Source: Stomoxys calcitrans (taxonomy: Eukaryota; Arthropoda; Insecta; Diptera; Muscidae). Taken from it: a DNA stretch of 64,000 bases. The notes beneath the pieces are model-generated. The model saw only the letters and a program-made list of their open reading frames with translations, made no database searches and was not told the origin of the DNA. Position 1 is the stretch's first letter. Every line of letters starts with the position of its first letter. Positions 23,801 through 32,311 of the stretch are shown piece after piece. The stretch covers positions 190,264,437 to 190,328,436 of the forward strand of contig NC_081554.1 of assembly GCF_963082655.1 (NCBI RefSeq), given 5' to 3'. A program made the translations under genes and the position numbers.

Positions 23801-26800
23801 CCAATTTCATCGCCATTTGTCATTCCATTTGCAATTACCAGCCCGTGGTCATAACAAAGCTTCAAGAAGTCTCTTCCTCTTGAATTTATTTCCGTATCTT
23901 TTGATCTCCTTTCCTCAAGACCAGCATGAAATGTCTCCTTAAAAATTTCATCGATGTTTTTTTGCAATGATCCAATTCTCACGTTCAAGTCGCCAATTAT
24001 TATGGGATTTTCAATGCTACATTCCCTGAGTATAGAGTCGATTTTTAAGAATTCTTCTTTCCAAGTTTGTAATCTCATGTACATTGGTATGATGTTAAAT
24101 TTTAAGCCATTAATAATAATCTTTATTACGTTTATTCCTTGTTCAGTTGTATGTGTATGTTGAACCCCAAACTTTTTCAGATCCTTCCTTATTCCGATTA
24201 AACAACCACCAATTCCTCTTCCAAACCGTGAATTTCTTGCAGCATAGTGCCAAACTAATTCAAAATCGCCAAAGTATTTACTAAATTTTTCACATTTATC
24301 CACAGATTTGGATATAGGTACCGTATATATGTTCGTCCGATTTGCAGTAATAATGCAATAAAATGGTCAATTGTTAACCGATGTTATCGAAATTTTGCCG
24401 GAATGATTTCCTCTTGACTGTCAACATTACTCGTGAATTTTATAGAAATCGGTTCAGATTTAGATATAGCTGCCATATGTATATATCGCCCGATTTTTAC
24501 TTCTAGAGCCACTGCAGGCGCATTTATTGACCAATCTTTCCAAAATTTTACACAACTTTTTTCCCGACGACTACCACATTATTTAAGAAGTTTGTTCGAA
24601 ATCGGTTCAGATTTAGATATAGCTCCCACATATATGTTTGTCCGATTTTAGGAAATATTGCAATAAAATGCTCATTTGTTAACCGATTCTCTCGAAATTT
24701 GGCAGGAAGGATTTTCTTATGACTCTAGATATTACTGGTGAAATTCATACAAGTCGGCTCAGATTTAAATGAAGCTGTCATATATGTATATCGCCAGATT
24801 TCCACTCCAAGAGACACTGCAAGAGCATTTTTTGATCAATCTTGCCAAAATTATGCACAACGCTTTCTCCGGCGACTACCACATCATGTGAGAAATGTGC
24901 TCGAAATCGGTTCAAAATAAGATATAGCTCCCTCATATATGTTCGTCAGATTTTGGCTTATGGCTTTATTGGCTTTTTATACCCCCTACCCCTTGTCATT
25001 CCAACACATCGAAATGTCCCCTATCGGCCAATATTTCGACATAGCTGCCATATGTGCCGATCTAAGATCCTGAGCCCATAAAAAGCGCATTTGTTATCCT
25101 ATTTCGCAGAAATCTGGCATATTGACCTATGTTAGGCTTTTCGATATTCTTGCTCTATATGGTTGAGATCGGTTTTTATTTAGATATAGCTGCTATATAG
25201 ACTGAAATACCGATTTAGGGTCTTGGGCCCATAAGAGGAGCATTTAATACCCGATTTCGCTGAAATTTGATTTATGTTAGACTTTCCGCACCCCCTTTTT
25301 AACCTAACCTAATGTCATATTTGTAATCCAATACCAACTAACTTTCATTGGAGTTCAATATAGCCACAATTGGCGCCTCCATTACTTGGACCCAATTTTG
25401 TGTGCCAAATTCGTTATCTACTCCCGAATGTCTTTAATTTGAGATCCATGTTGAAATGTATGACGTATATGTTTATTTAAGGGGAGTTTTGGGGTTAGGA
25501 TGGCCTGCTGGGTACTTTGCTTCAATTTTTAATACCATATTCGTATTCTACTCTCCATTACCTGTAACTTGATGCCCATTTTGTCCCTATCGGTCTACTT
25601 TTGATTTTTGGTGGTGTTTTTGAGGCAACGGACGAGGTTTCGTCCCCCTTCCGAAAATGAATCATAGCTTAAATCAAAAGAAAATTAACCATAAGTTAAC
25701 CCACATACACAATTAAAGCAAAATTCGATACTTCTTTACCTCTTTAAATTTCCAATTTTTTCTTCTTCCTCCTCCTTTCCTTTTCAGTTGCGAAAAACCC
25801 TGCCCAATGGGCACCCATGGTGTTATGTGCCGCAAAGCTTGTGAATGTGAAAATAAACTTTGCCACCCCCAAACGGGCGCCTGTGAAGTTCCAGCCACTA
25901 ATGCTCCACTCGCTCCCAATGCCACCCATGCCATGATAGCCACTCTAAATTCCACCATTGTAAATATAACCCACAATCTGGATCGAATAGCGAAAAATAT
26001 TGTCAGTATTGCCACCAGCACTACAACAGAAATGGCCCATATACCACAACTCATGGAGGTGACCACCACCAGCATACCCACAGTGCCTGAGGTTATAGTC
26101 ATCAAACAAGATGGCGAAGTGCCACATACTCCCAAGATTATTGTACATCAACCAGGTCAGGGATTGCTGGATAATCTGCATACAGCAGCCAAGACACCAG
26201 AGGTGATACACGTCATAACAGGTTGGCCGGGTCAACAGCAGCAACACCATAATATAACCCAAGAGGAGAAAATCAATTTGGCCGGTTTTGGACTACATCC
26301 AGCTAGCAAAGAGGAGATATCCAATACAAATGAAGCCCACAATTCAGAACATGAGAATAGTTTGCTAACCACTCTGCTGGTTATATTGCTTATCATAATG
26401 TTGGCCATAGGCATGGGTTTTCTGTATGTCTATAGGCGATATCACCTGCAAAAGGCCCAGGTAGAGGCAGCTTTGGCGGCGCGTAGTGTCAGTTTGGTAC
26501 CCACACCGAATTCACCCATTATCATAACACCACCGCCGCCGCCCTTACAGGCCTATAAGAATGATCAGCTTTTGCAGGATCTGAACAATGTAGGCGGAGG
26601 AGGGGGTGGTGTAGGCCCAGCTGGTTCCTTGGGTAAAAGTTTTTTAAAGCCCCTGCCCGATCTGCCGGCCTTTACGCAGATGGTACGCAATAAAATCGAG
26701 GGTATGTAAGTGTCTACTAACTGGATAACCAAAACAAAAATCCTTTAGCAAATTAGGTATCAATGATTTTTTTTTAATGTTTATCCCCTTGTTTTTCTTT

Positions 26801-27371
26801 GTATATGTGTCTAGGACCCGACTTGTATGATTCGCCCAGTAATAGTTCCTCCATCACCATATCGCCAGTACCCACCATTAATTCATATGCCTATGCCCGC
26901 AAGGAATCCCTTTACTCAGTGGTCACCCCAAAGTCACGCAAAGGCAGCATGGACTCGCATCTCTATGATGAGATACGTTATCCAACGGCCATGCAGCATC
27001 ACCATTCACAGCATCATCATCAACATCATCAGAGTCAGCATGGTCACCACCACCAGCAGCAGCAGCAGCAACCACATATGCAGCATCACTCCACTCAGCA
27101 CAATGTTTATATACCACAGCATCAACCACATTATCCCACCTTGATGCAACATCAACAAGCACAGCAGCTGCAGCAGCTACAGTCCCCAGCACACACACAA
27201 AATCCCAGTCATTCCAATTCCAGTCAGGGCACTCATGGACCAACCAATGCCACCGCCACTTCGAGCAGCACCACTCACCATATCTCACATTTGATAATAC
27301 CACCGCAGAATACAAAATATCTTCAAGTGCCTCAACTCACTCATTCATCCCATAAGGTCGCCCATATTTAG
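17813..27371 (+). CDS. NimA: NimA, Nimrod-type phagocytic receptor (3' four exons)
   Basis: Exons 17813-17987, 19415-19532, 25788-26701 and 26815-27371 join in frame with GT/AG sites to give 587 residues ending at TAG. Exon one holds the NIM repeat (IRFCCAGYDGN, then CKPVCRSGCGRGFC...CEPGYMGKHC). Exons two and three add EGF-like repeats (CQCHNGAACDNKSGTCHC; CECENKLCHPQTGACEVP). A Ser/Thr-rich stalk with NxT/S sites follows, then a transmembrane helix (LLTTLLVILLIIMLAIGMGF) and a basic stop-transfer RRYHLQK. The cytoplasmic tail has PPPPP, poly-Gly, His/Gln-rich runs and tyrosine motifs SLYSVV and HLYDEI. In Drosophila NimA is EMI-NIM-EGF-TM and heads the Nimrod cluster, which fits the NimB neighbours. 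The signal peptide and EMI exons were not found and should lie upstream. Introns are 1.4 kb, 6.3 kb and 113 bp; the first two are full of transposons. Confidence 0.85.
18020..18975 (+). mobile_element. mini-me/DINE-1-like element in a NimA intron
   Basis: Starts with AACGTGCTAAGTTCGGTCGG, then ACCCACTACCATGGAT, and holds three or so units of ATCGGTTTATATGGGGGCTAT with CAAATTTCAGC. It ends with GACAGACGGACGGATATGGC and a GTATATGTTGGTGGG remnant of the opposite terminus. Orientation is opposite to the copies at 5.5-7.9 kb. Confidence 0.75.
19640..21006. repeat. Array of ~150 bp units of mini-me-like type
   Basis: After a degenerate terminus with TCCGTCCGTCTGTCTG (about 19924-19940), about six units recur, each with ATAGCTGCCATATAGACCGA, TCGATTTAAGG, CCCATAAAAGG, GCATTTATTGTCCGA, GCCGAAATTTG and CAGTGAGTT. 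The same unit type forms a second array at 57838-59020. The array is broken at 21007 by a LINE and resumes at 24303. Confidence 0.75.
21007..24302 (-). mobile_element. 5'-truncated LINE with 12 bp target-site duplication
   Basis: Flanked by the direct repeat CAGATTTGGATA at 20995-21006 and 24303-24314; joining these restores the surrounding repeat unit. On the minus strand the 3' end is AATAAAG followed by a short ACTACTACTAC tail instead of poly-A. The left (5') border cuts into the endonuclease domain, the usual sign of incomplete reverse transcription. Confidence 0.85.
21187..24303 (-). CDS. LINE ORF2: endonuclease (N-terminally cut), reverse transcriptase, CCHC finger
   Basis: Open for 1038 codons to TAA. 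There is no real start: the first codon is GTG and straddles the target-site duplication. The endonuclease part (about 1-215) keeps GDLN (104-107), VND (180-182) and SDH (205-207), but the early Asn and Glu motifs are lost with the missing 5' end. RT (about 420-740) has FFVDFKAAFDR (554-564), GVKQGCLLSPLL (613-624) and YADD (652-655), all intact. The C-terminus has a CCHC finger (CSMC at 965-968, His978, Cys983). No RNase H is seen. The clade is not resolved by eye. The lack of stops suggests a recent insertion that was dead on arrival because of truncation. It sits antisense in the large NimA intron. Confidence 0.85.
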   Translation of the reverse strand: MDKCEKFSKYFGDFELVWHYAARNSRFGRGIGGCLIGIRKDLKKFGVQHTHTTEQGINVIKIIINGLKFNIIPMYMRLQTWKEEFLKIDSILRECSIENPIIIGDLNVRIGSLQKNIDEIFKETFHAGLEERRSKDTEINSRGRDFLKLCYDHGLVIANGMTNGDEIGEFTFVSTVGTSVNDICAISQELLSRVHRFTVGNKIWSDHMPIILSMIYRSENIPEKLNTLLPKLNWDNRKYFEYQNEINKILTTRRQLSPYSFSEIAEIIQEAHRSIATTTMTFSGREKWFNVTCFNARKKSFEYLDKFRKYASRENREKYVYFNKRYKEICENAKAQYNNRLERKIDEVKDSHDWWKIVRELRNEERCGSIPVKTEDLKNYFQQLLTHTKNFPDIHYAYIHWRDDDLDREICLMEVKKALGKAKLNKAPGEDRVPYEFYKYATDELLQEITCTCNVIFEKGEVDKSFVRSIIYQIFKKGDKTLPNNYRGISFMNCLPKVMMGIVKDRLANWSEKHGKINEYQAGFRKNYSTVDNLFNLSSIIHLNWHKNKKTYAFFVDFKAAFDRVSRKAMIYKLHTIGVSTKVVNFIEKIYEETNFSVWTGQELSSDFNTTTGVKQGCLLSPLLFALYLNDLHEYIGGGTTVDDQNIRLLMYADDIVILADEIDVMQRMIQKLEEYCKIWNMEVNMEKSKIMVFRKGGKLSSKEKWLYNGTEISITSEYSYLGLTFTPKLSLRKQIQERNQLAKNSINTTWNCFLSKPNVSIKTKWKLFLAISRSIQSYGSQIWGFSHFDEVDQLTLYFLKKVLKMPSFTPTYIMMLETGVENGHIYTLNNHLNYITRILYDYKDDRLPKILAKKVMRHEIFWKTHINSLTLQNSTEAFTPNLSKQCWLQNIQNLLQNIRAKKTNDALSNANNTHRFYSKLQPTFGGLYFVEPLMQDELMWILKARSGMFSLNSNRFQTNSNPICSMCNTVEIENIQHFLGRCPALKEFRLMFFQMPIINESDLINILNGNVIHWKSLASYLKTCMLYRNQLLSEFNI
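24315..25290. repeat. Continuation of mini-me-like array in NimA intron
   Basis: Units with AATCGGTTCAGATTTAGATA, TATAGCTGCCATATGTATAT and CACTGCAGGCGCATTTATTG repeat to about 24950. They change into the ATAGCTGCCATATGTGCCGA/CCCATAAAAAGCGCAT type to about 25270 and end near an AACCTAACCTAA phrase. Confidence 0.65.
25320..25660. repeat. Dispersed repeat with 'ctactcccaaatac' units
   Basis: Two or three diverged units (GTTATCTACTCCCGAATGTC; GTATTCTACTCTCCATTACC) each followed by a G-rich phrase (GGGGAGTTTTGGGGTTAGGA). Related blocks lie at 40480-40860 and 55320-55720. Confidence 0.55.
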
Positions 27372-27466
27372 AAATTTGTCATAAAACACTCCTTTTTTTC
27401 TAATAATGCAAATAATAAGCAATAATTGTATGATCAATAAGATTGTGTAATCGTTTATATTTATGA

Positions 27467-27472
27467 AATAAA
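27467..27472 (+). terminator. NimA poly(A) signal candidate
   Basis: AATAAA about 95 bases after the NimA stop, in A/T-rich 3' UTR; further AATAAA-type hexamers follow near 27536 and 27580. Confidence 0.5.
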
Positions 27473-27649
27473 ACACTAATTTTAGATATTAATTATATTT
27501 TATATATTGTATATTGAAAGAGATTTTTCTTCCAGAAATAAAAATAGATTTTAAATTAAAAAAAGGTGTATTTTTCCTTCAATAAAAGAATAAATATTAA
27601 AATGGAAAAAATTAAAATTCTGTCTTGTACTTCATACTAAGCTTCATAA

Positions 27650-27784
27650 TAGAACGCAGAGTTAAGGAGATACCGCCAAAAATTTCGATTTTGGATGGAT
27701 TTTCTATCAATTTTTGAATTTTTGGATCGAATCACGAATTAAGACCCATTTCCCTCTAGGAAGCATAGTTTATGAGATACAGCC
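27650..27784. repeat. Satellite monomer left of the BEL element
   Basis: One unit of the ~120 bp satellite described at 35302-36870, cut by the LTR retrotransposon at 27785. Confidence 0.8.
27780..27784. repeat. BEL target-site duplication, left copy
   Basis: CAGCC, repeated at 35302-35306 immediately after the other LTR. A 5 bp duplication is usual for BEL/Pao integration. Confidence 0.85.
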
Positions 27785-28572
27785 TGTTTGGGGTCAAACT
27801 AAGGGTTTTGCCTTCCGAAATAAAACATAGGAAGTTTTATGTTTAAAATTCAAATGTGGTGGTGATTGTTTATTGTGATGTTCTTTTCTATGTTATTTAA
27901 ATTCATTAGTTATAAGTAGATCGTAGTGTTTAAGTAGCAAATATTTAGGTTTAGATAGCACAATTCATAGATTTAAGTAGCAGTAGTAAGTAGATTAAAA
28001 TTTAAATTATGAGTATAGTTGATTGTAGTAGATAGACATTGTATTTAACAGGTGGGGGGTTTGCAATATTAGAATTAGTTGGTGTTGTATGTTGTGTCCC
28101 GCACTTATGGTTGTTGTGATGTTGCAATTGTGGGTCGAGTGTAGATTTGGTTTTTGAGTCGGTTGTTATTGTGTCACTTTGTATCTAAAATGTTAAATAT
28201 ATTAGTTCACTGTTTCAAAGTTTATTGTTGCAATGTTCACTCTAGTTATATATGTTTGTATGTATGTTCACTTTTTACTTTTCACTTCACTTGGGTTTTC
28301 ACTTTGAGGGGGAGAGAATACGATGCGCGGGTTTGAGATTTAAAACGAGACTGATCTTTTTTTGGTTGTTGCTTGTCACTTGGACCCCGCGAAAACGGTC
28401 AACTTTCCAAGCTACAAGCAACAATTCCAGGTAAACAAATATGAAGTCAAGGCGGAATCAGCGATTAAGAACTTACTTCAATGTACCGTTATGCACAGTG
28501 GGTCATGTGCATACGTGAACGCATGTCTGCACATGGGTGCACATGACTTCATGTTCAAACGTACTTTGAACA
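27785..28572 (-). repeat. BEL 3' LTR
   Basis: 788 bp. On the minus strand it starts TGTTCAAAGTACG and ends CCCCAAACA. Nearly identical to the copy at 34514-35301. Confidence 0.92.
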
Positions 28573-28584
28573 TTCTCCCCCTCC
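28573..28584 (-). promoter_or_regulatory. BEL polypurine tract
   Basis: GGAGGGGGAGAA on the minus strand, directly against the 3' LTR; primes plus-strand DNA synthesis. Confidence 0.85.
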
Positions 28585-28610
28585 AAGTGACGAAGTGACA
28601 TCTTACCTTT

Positions 28611-28804
28611 TTAATTTTGGTTTCTTGCCTGTGAGGTGACTGGGCCGACGAACACGTATCCCCAATCTGTCTCCTGGGCGAAGACGGCTCCCAATCCGGG
28701 TTGTACAACACCACTCCTCCGGAGGTGGGCGTAGGCATCGGCCCCTACCTCTACATCGATTGGTTCGTTGCCCCTAGGGTCAGCATCTGCCAAAGAAAGG
28801 GATC
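28611..28804 (-). pseudogene. Second retropepsin-like fragment at the 3' end of BEL
   Basis: A separate frame downstream of pol reads LRSLSLADADPRGNEPIDV then GADAY, FAQETDWGYVFVGPV and stop. It parallels the C-terminal protease region within the element's own main frame (LADPRFFESRPVDML, LAQDTVFGWIIGGPI at residues 644-695) but differs clearly in sequence and is more G/C-rich. The usual order after RNase H is integrase; instead this fragment occupies the gap before the polypurine tract. It looks like a piece of another BEL protease joined by template switching. Whether it is translated is unknown. Confidence 0.65.
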
Positions 28805-31800
28805 TTAGGCTGCTAGAAGAAAAGTGTCTACAGTTTTATCGATGTGTTCAACGCGTATATAAATTGTGGCTGCATATGCGCTTTCTGACGCGTCGCAGAA
28901 TCCATGTATCTCCACAATACTAGCAGGTGTAAACCGAACCCATCTTGGTATCGATACAGTGTCTATAGAATGGCTGCCTCTCACAAAGTTATTCCAGTTC
29001 ATTTGAGTCACTGGCTTCAACGAGTCATCCCATTCTACCTTATCTAGCCAAACCTGCTGCATGATTAACTTGGCTACAACAATTACTGGCGCTAACCATC
29101 CACATGGGTCGAAAAACCTTGCTATCGTTGATAATACTTCTCGCTTGGTGCTCATTTGCTTTTCTTCAACTGTAGGGGCCGTAAAAGTGAAATTATCACC
29201 TGATATATTCCAACGAATTCCTAGGGTCTTTGTCGAAGAAGCTTCGGAAATATTTAACCAATCTATTGGAAGAAGCATGTCTTCATTTAAATCCTTTAAC
29301 AAACGTGTGTCATTTGACGCCCATTTTCTTAGCCTGAAACCAGCTGATTCTAATGCGGAGGCTAATTCTTTCCTAGCTGCTGTAGCTTCTTCTATGGAGT
29401 GTCCGCCCGCTAATACATCATCGACATATAAATTTTCTTTAATAATTCTTGATCCTAACGGATGAGAATCTTTCACGTCTTCTGCTAACTGGAGAAGGGT
29501 CCTAATCGCTAAAAATGGGGCGCAATTTATGCCGAAGGTAACAGTTAAGAGTTCGTAATCCTCAATTGGGTGGTTTTCTGATTTGCGAAAGAGGATCCTT
29601 TGAAATGCTGTTTGATTGGGGTCTACTAAGATCTGACGATACATCTTTGTCACGTCTGCATTGAAGACGTATTTAAAAAATCTCCAGTTCAACACTTGTA
29701 CGACAAGGTCTTGCTGAAGTATGGGTCCTGTATGTAAGATATCATTAAGACTTTTCTTGTTTGATGTTGGGCTAGATGCGTTAAAAACCACTCTAAGTTT
29801 TGTGGTAACCCTATCTGGTTTGATAACTGCATGGTGAGGTAAGTAGTAGTGAGGGGTCTTGTATACGCTGTTTGGGTCTACCTTCCTCATGTGTCCTAAT
29901 TCCAAATACTCTAATATGGCTGCATCATAATGTGCTTTAATATCTGGGGTCTTAGACAACTTTTTCTCCATTCTATGAAACTGTGCCAATGCGATGTTCC
30001 TAGATGAACCGATCTCTGAACAGCTTTTAAAAGGTAAAGTTACGATATATCTCCCCGCCTCATTACGTCGTGTTGTATTTTTGTAATTATTTTCGCAATA
30101 AATATCTTCTGCTGACCTCAAAACCTTTTTTGGGGTCTCTTCCACCTCCCAAAAGCGAGTGATTATCTTTTCTAATGATGATGCACTATAAAGTGTGATT
30201 TGTCTGTCGGATTTAGGGTCTTCCGTAATGGGTCCTCCTATGATCCACCCAAAAACGGTGTCCTGCGCTAAAAGTGATCCACAGGATTTCATAGTACCGC
30301 CTTTTGTGTATATAAGGGGTCCAATATCTAATCCGATTAACATGTCCACGGGTCGACTTTCAAAGAATCGAGGGTCCGCGAGACTAAGGTGTGCAAAATC
30401 TCCAAATTGATTTTGCCTTAAATCGTGTGTTGGTAAATGAGAAGGTAGGGTCTTTAAGACTGGTGCCCAAACCTCCAGCTCAAAACTAGGATTTACTCGT
30501 GAGCAAAGATTGAAGACGCAAGCTTTTGTCGATGTTTCAGAAACTGCGTCGCTTAAACCTGTGACGTGAATTAAATTCTTAACTGTTGGAAGTTGTAGTT
30601 TGTTTCTAATTTTCTCTGAAATGAAAGTTGATTGTGACCCAGGATCGATGATTGCCCTGGCATCATATCTATGTCCTCTAGATTTGATTTGAACTATTGC
30701 TGTGAACAAAAGTGTCTCTTTGGGTTGCGGAGTGGGTCTGATTTCCTGAAGTGTCAAAGTCGTTGAACAAGGTGCTTCTAAACAAGGTGTGGACTGTATA
30801 TTTGGCGATACCGATGGTTGTACTAGGGTGGTTAAAGCGGCAGCACTGGTACTAGGGCGTGCGTATTCGCTAACCGGTTGAGCTAGGGTGGTAGGATCAG
30901 TAGCACTGGTGCTAGGTCGTGCTTCCTGTCTACCGGGTTGAACTAAAGTGTTGAGAGCGGCAGCACTTGTGCTGGGTCGTGCTCCGTCTCGTTGGAGTGT
31001 GCCTGTTGTAGGGTACTGGGTCTGGTTGCCTTTATGTATCAAACTGTGGTGTCGTTGACTACATTCCCTACAACTAAAACGACTTTTACACTCCCTGACT
31101 CCATGATCCGAAGAAAGGCAGTTATAGCAAAGATGACTGGTCTTAACAATGTTTATTCGATCGTTGATCGACCTTTCTAGAAATTGAGGACATTCTCGCA
31201 AAGAATGATTGGATTTACAAAGTTGACAAACCGGTTTGTTATTCTGAGCATTATAGTGTGATTGTGTGTTGTTGCTGGGTCTTGAGCCCGTGTTCTTGAA
31301 ATTGGGATTTACATTTGTTTGAAAACTATTAACTCGCTTTTCCCGCTTATCGTACTCCGATCTGGGTTGATTATATCTCGAATATTGTGGCTTGATATTG
31401 CCGACTGATTCTAGGGTCTTGAATTTATGGGTCAAAAATACATCTAGTTGATTCCACGATGGAAGAGACGAACAATCTGCTAGGCTGCTTTCGAATTCTT
31501 CTAAAAATATTCTTGGTAGTTTGGTTGACACAAGATAAACTAAGATTGGGTCCCATCCCCCCGTCTCTACTTCAAGGGTCTGTAAAGTTTGGGTACAACT
31601 ACCTATAGTGCGCTGTAATTTCTGGATTGTTGACGCGCTATCAACGGAAACCGAAGGTAAATTAAAAAGAGCTCGCAATTGCTCATTTACCTGCATGCGT
31701 TTATTTTCGTACCTATGAACGAGATTTCTCCACGCTATGTCGAAACCCTCATGGGTCAGTGGAACATTGGAAATTATTTCGCGGGCTTCTCCTGCTGTTT

Positions 31801-32311
31801 TCTGGGTTAAGTGAAACAACTTCTCGACTTTACTTAATTTTGAATTGTTAATGTAAATTGCTGAAAATAAATCCCTAAAGGTAGGCCATTCGCGATATCC
31901 CCCTTTAAAAACATCTGTGTCACAGGGCGGCAATCTTAGAGCTGGTGAAAAATCATTAGTGTCTCGCTGTTGGGTCATCGATATTCTCTCCTGTTTTTCT
32001 TGATCTTGTTGCTCGTTAAGGGCCAAAATTTCTCCGTTAAGAGAGCTTAAACACCGTTTATAAGTTTCTAGTGCCTGTTTGTAATTATTTCGAAGTTTAG
32101 TTTTATCTATAGGTGTCTCATCCTTTTCCGGAATGCGGTCCCTACAATCTAAGTATGCCTTCTTGATTTGATCCCATAAAGAATTGAGTTCTACCCGCGT
32201 GATTTCTAACGAATGTATATTATCATCTGACTTAGCCGCGGAGTAAACGCTTTCAAAATCTACTAAATCATTCACACAGTTTACAAATTTTTCGCGTAAA
32301 TTCTTATCCAT
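28805..32311 (-). CDS. BEL/Pao Gag-Pol (gag, zinc fingers, protease, RT, partial RNase H)
   Basis: 1168 codons from ATG at 32311. Residues about 120-300 are the DUF1759-type gag. Cys/His-rich fingers follow (CQLCKSNHSLREC at 362-374, CYNC...HGVREC, CREC...HHSLIH to about 426). A spacer has three tandem copies of an ~18-residue ARPSTSA unit (about 444-500). The aspartic protease has IDPGSQSTF (555-563) and ends at FGWIIGGPI. RT has YVDD (962-965), then the Peptidase_A17-like KTLGIRW (1028-1034). RNase H begins at IHGFCDASESAYAA (1135-1148) but the frame stops at LLAA (1165-1168), where relatives continue through RNase H into integrase, so the frame is shorter than family members carrying integrase. 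Gag and pol share one frame, as usual for BEL. Confidence 0.9.
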   Translation of the reverse strand: MDKNLREKFVNCVNDLVDFESVYSAAKSDDNIHSLEITRVELNSLWDQIKKAYLDCRDRIPEKDETPIDKTKLRNNYKQALETYKRCLSSLNGEILALNEQQDQEKQERISMTQQRDTNDFSPALRLPPCDTDVFKGGYREWPTFRDLFSAIYINNSKLSKVEKLFHLTQKTAGEAREIISNVPLTHEGFDIAWRNLVHRYENKRMQVNEQLRALFNLPSVSVDSASTIQKLQRTIGSCTQTLQTLEVETGGWDPILVYLVSTKLPRIFLEEFESSLADCSSLPSWNQLDVFLTHKFKTLESVGNIKPQYSRYNQPRSEYDKREKRVNSFQTNVNPNFKNTGSRPSNNTQSHYNAQNNKPVCQLCKSNHSLRECPQFLERSINDRINIVKTSHLCYNCLSSDHGVRECKSRFSCRECSQRHHSLIHKGNQTQYPTTGTLQRDGARPSTSAAALNTLVQPGRQEARPSTSATDPTTLAQPVSEYARPSTSAAALTTLVQPSVSPNIQSTPCLEAPCSTTLTLQEIRPTPQPKETLLFTAIVQIKSRGHRYDARAIIDPGSQSTFISEKIRNKLQLPTVKNLIHVTGLSDAVSETSTKACVFNLCSRVNPSFELEVWAPVLKTLPSHLPTHDLRQNQFGDFAHLSLADPRFFESRPVDMLIGLDIGPLIYTKGGTMKSCGSLLAQDTVFGWIIGGPITEDPKSDRQITLYSASSLEKIITRFWEVEETPKKVLRSAEDIYCENNYKNTTRRNEAGRYIVTLPFKSCSEIGSSRNIALAQFHRMEKKLSKTPDIKAHYDAAILEYLELGHMRKVDPNSVYKTPHYYLPHHAVIKPDRVTTKLRVVFNASSPTSNKKSLNDILHTGPILQQDLVVQVLNWRFFKYVFNADVTKMYRQILVDPNQTAFQRILFRKSENHPIEDYELLTVTFGINCAPFLAIRTLLQLAEDVKDSHPLGSRIIKENLYVDDVLAGGHSIEEATAARKELASALESAGFRLRKWASNDTRLLKDLNEDMLLPIDWLNISEASSTKTLGIRWNISGDNFTFTAPTVEEKQMSTKREVLSTIARFFDPCGWLAPVIVVAKLIMQQVWLDKVEWDDSLKPVTQMNWNNFVRGSHSIDTVSIPRWVRFTPASIVEIHGFCDASESAYAATIYIRVEHIDKTVDTFLLAA

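Noticed and set aside
27000..27144. Overlapping His/Ser-rich frames beside the NimA tail
   Set aside because: Shadow frames of the His/Gln-rich NimA last exon.
28252..28598. Short plus-strand frames repeated at 34981-35342
   Set aside because: They lie inside the two LTRs and are identical only because the LTRs are.
29061..29465. 134-codon plus-strand frame in BEL
   Set aside because: Antisense shadow of the RT domain.
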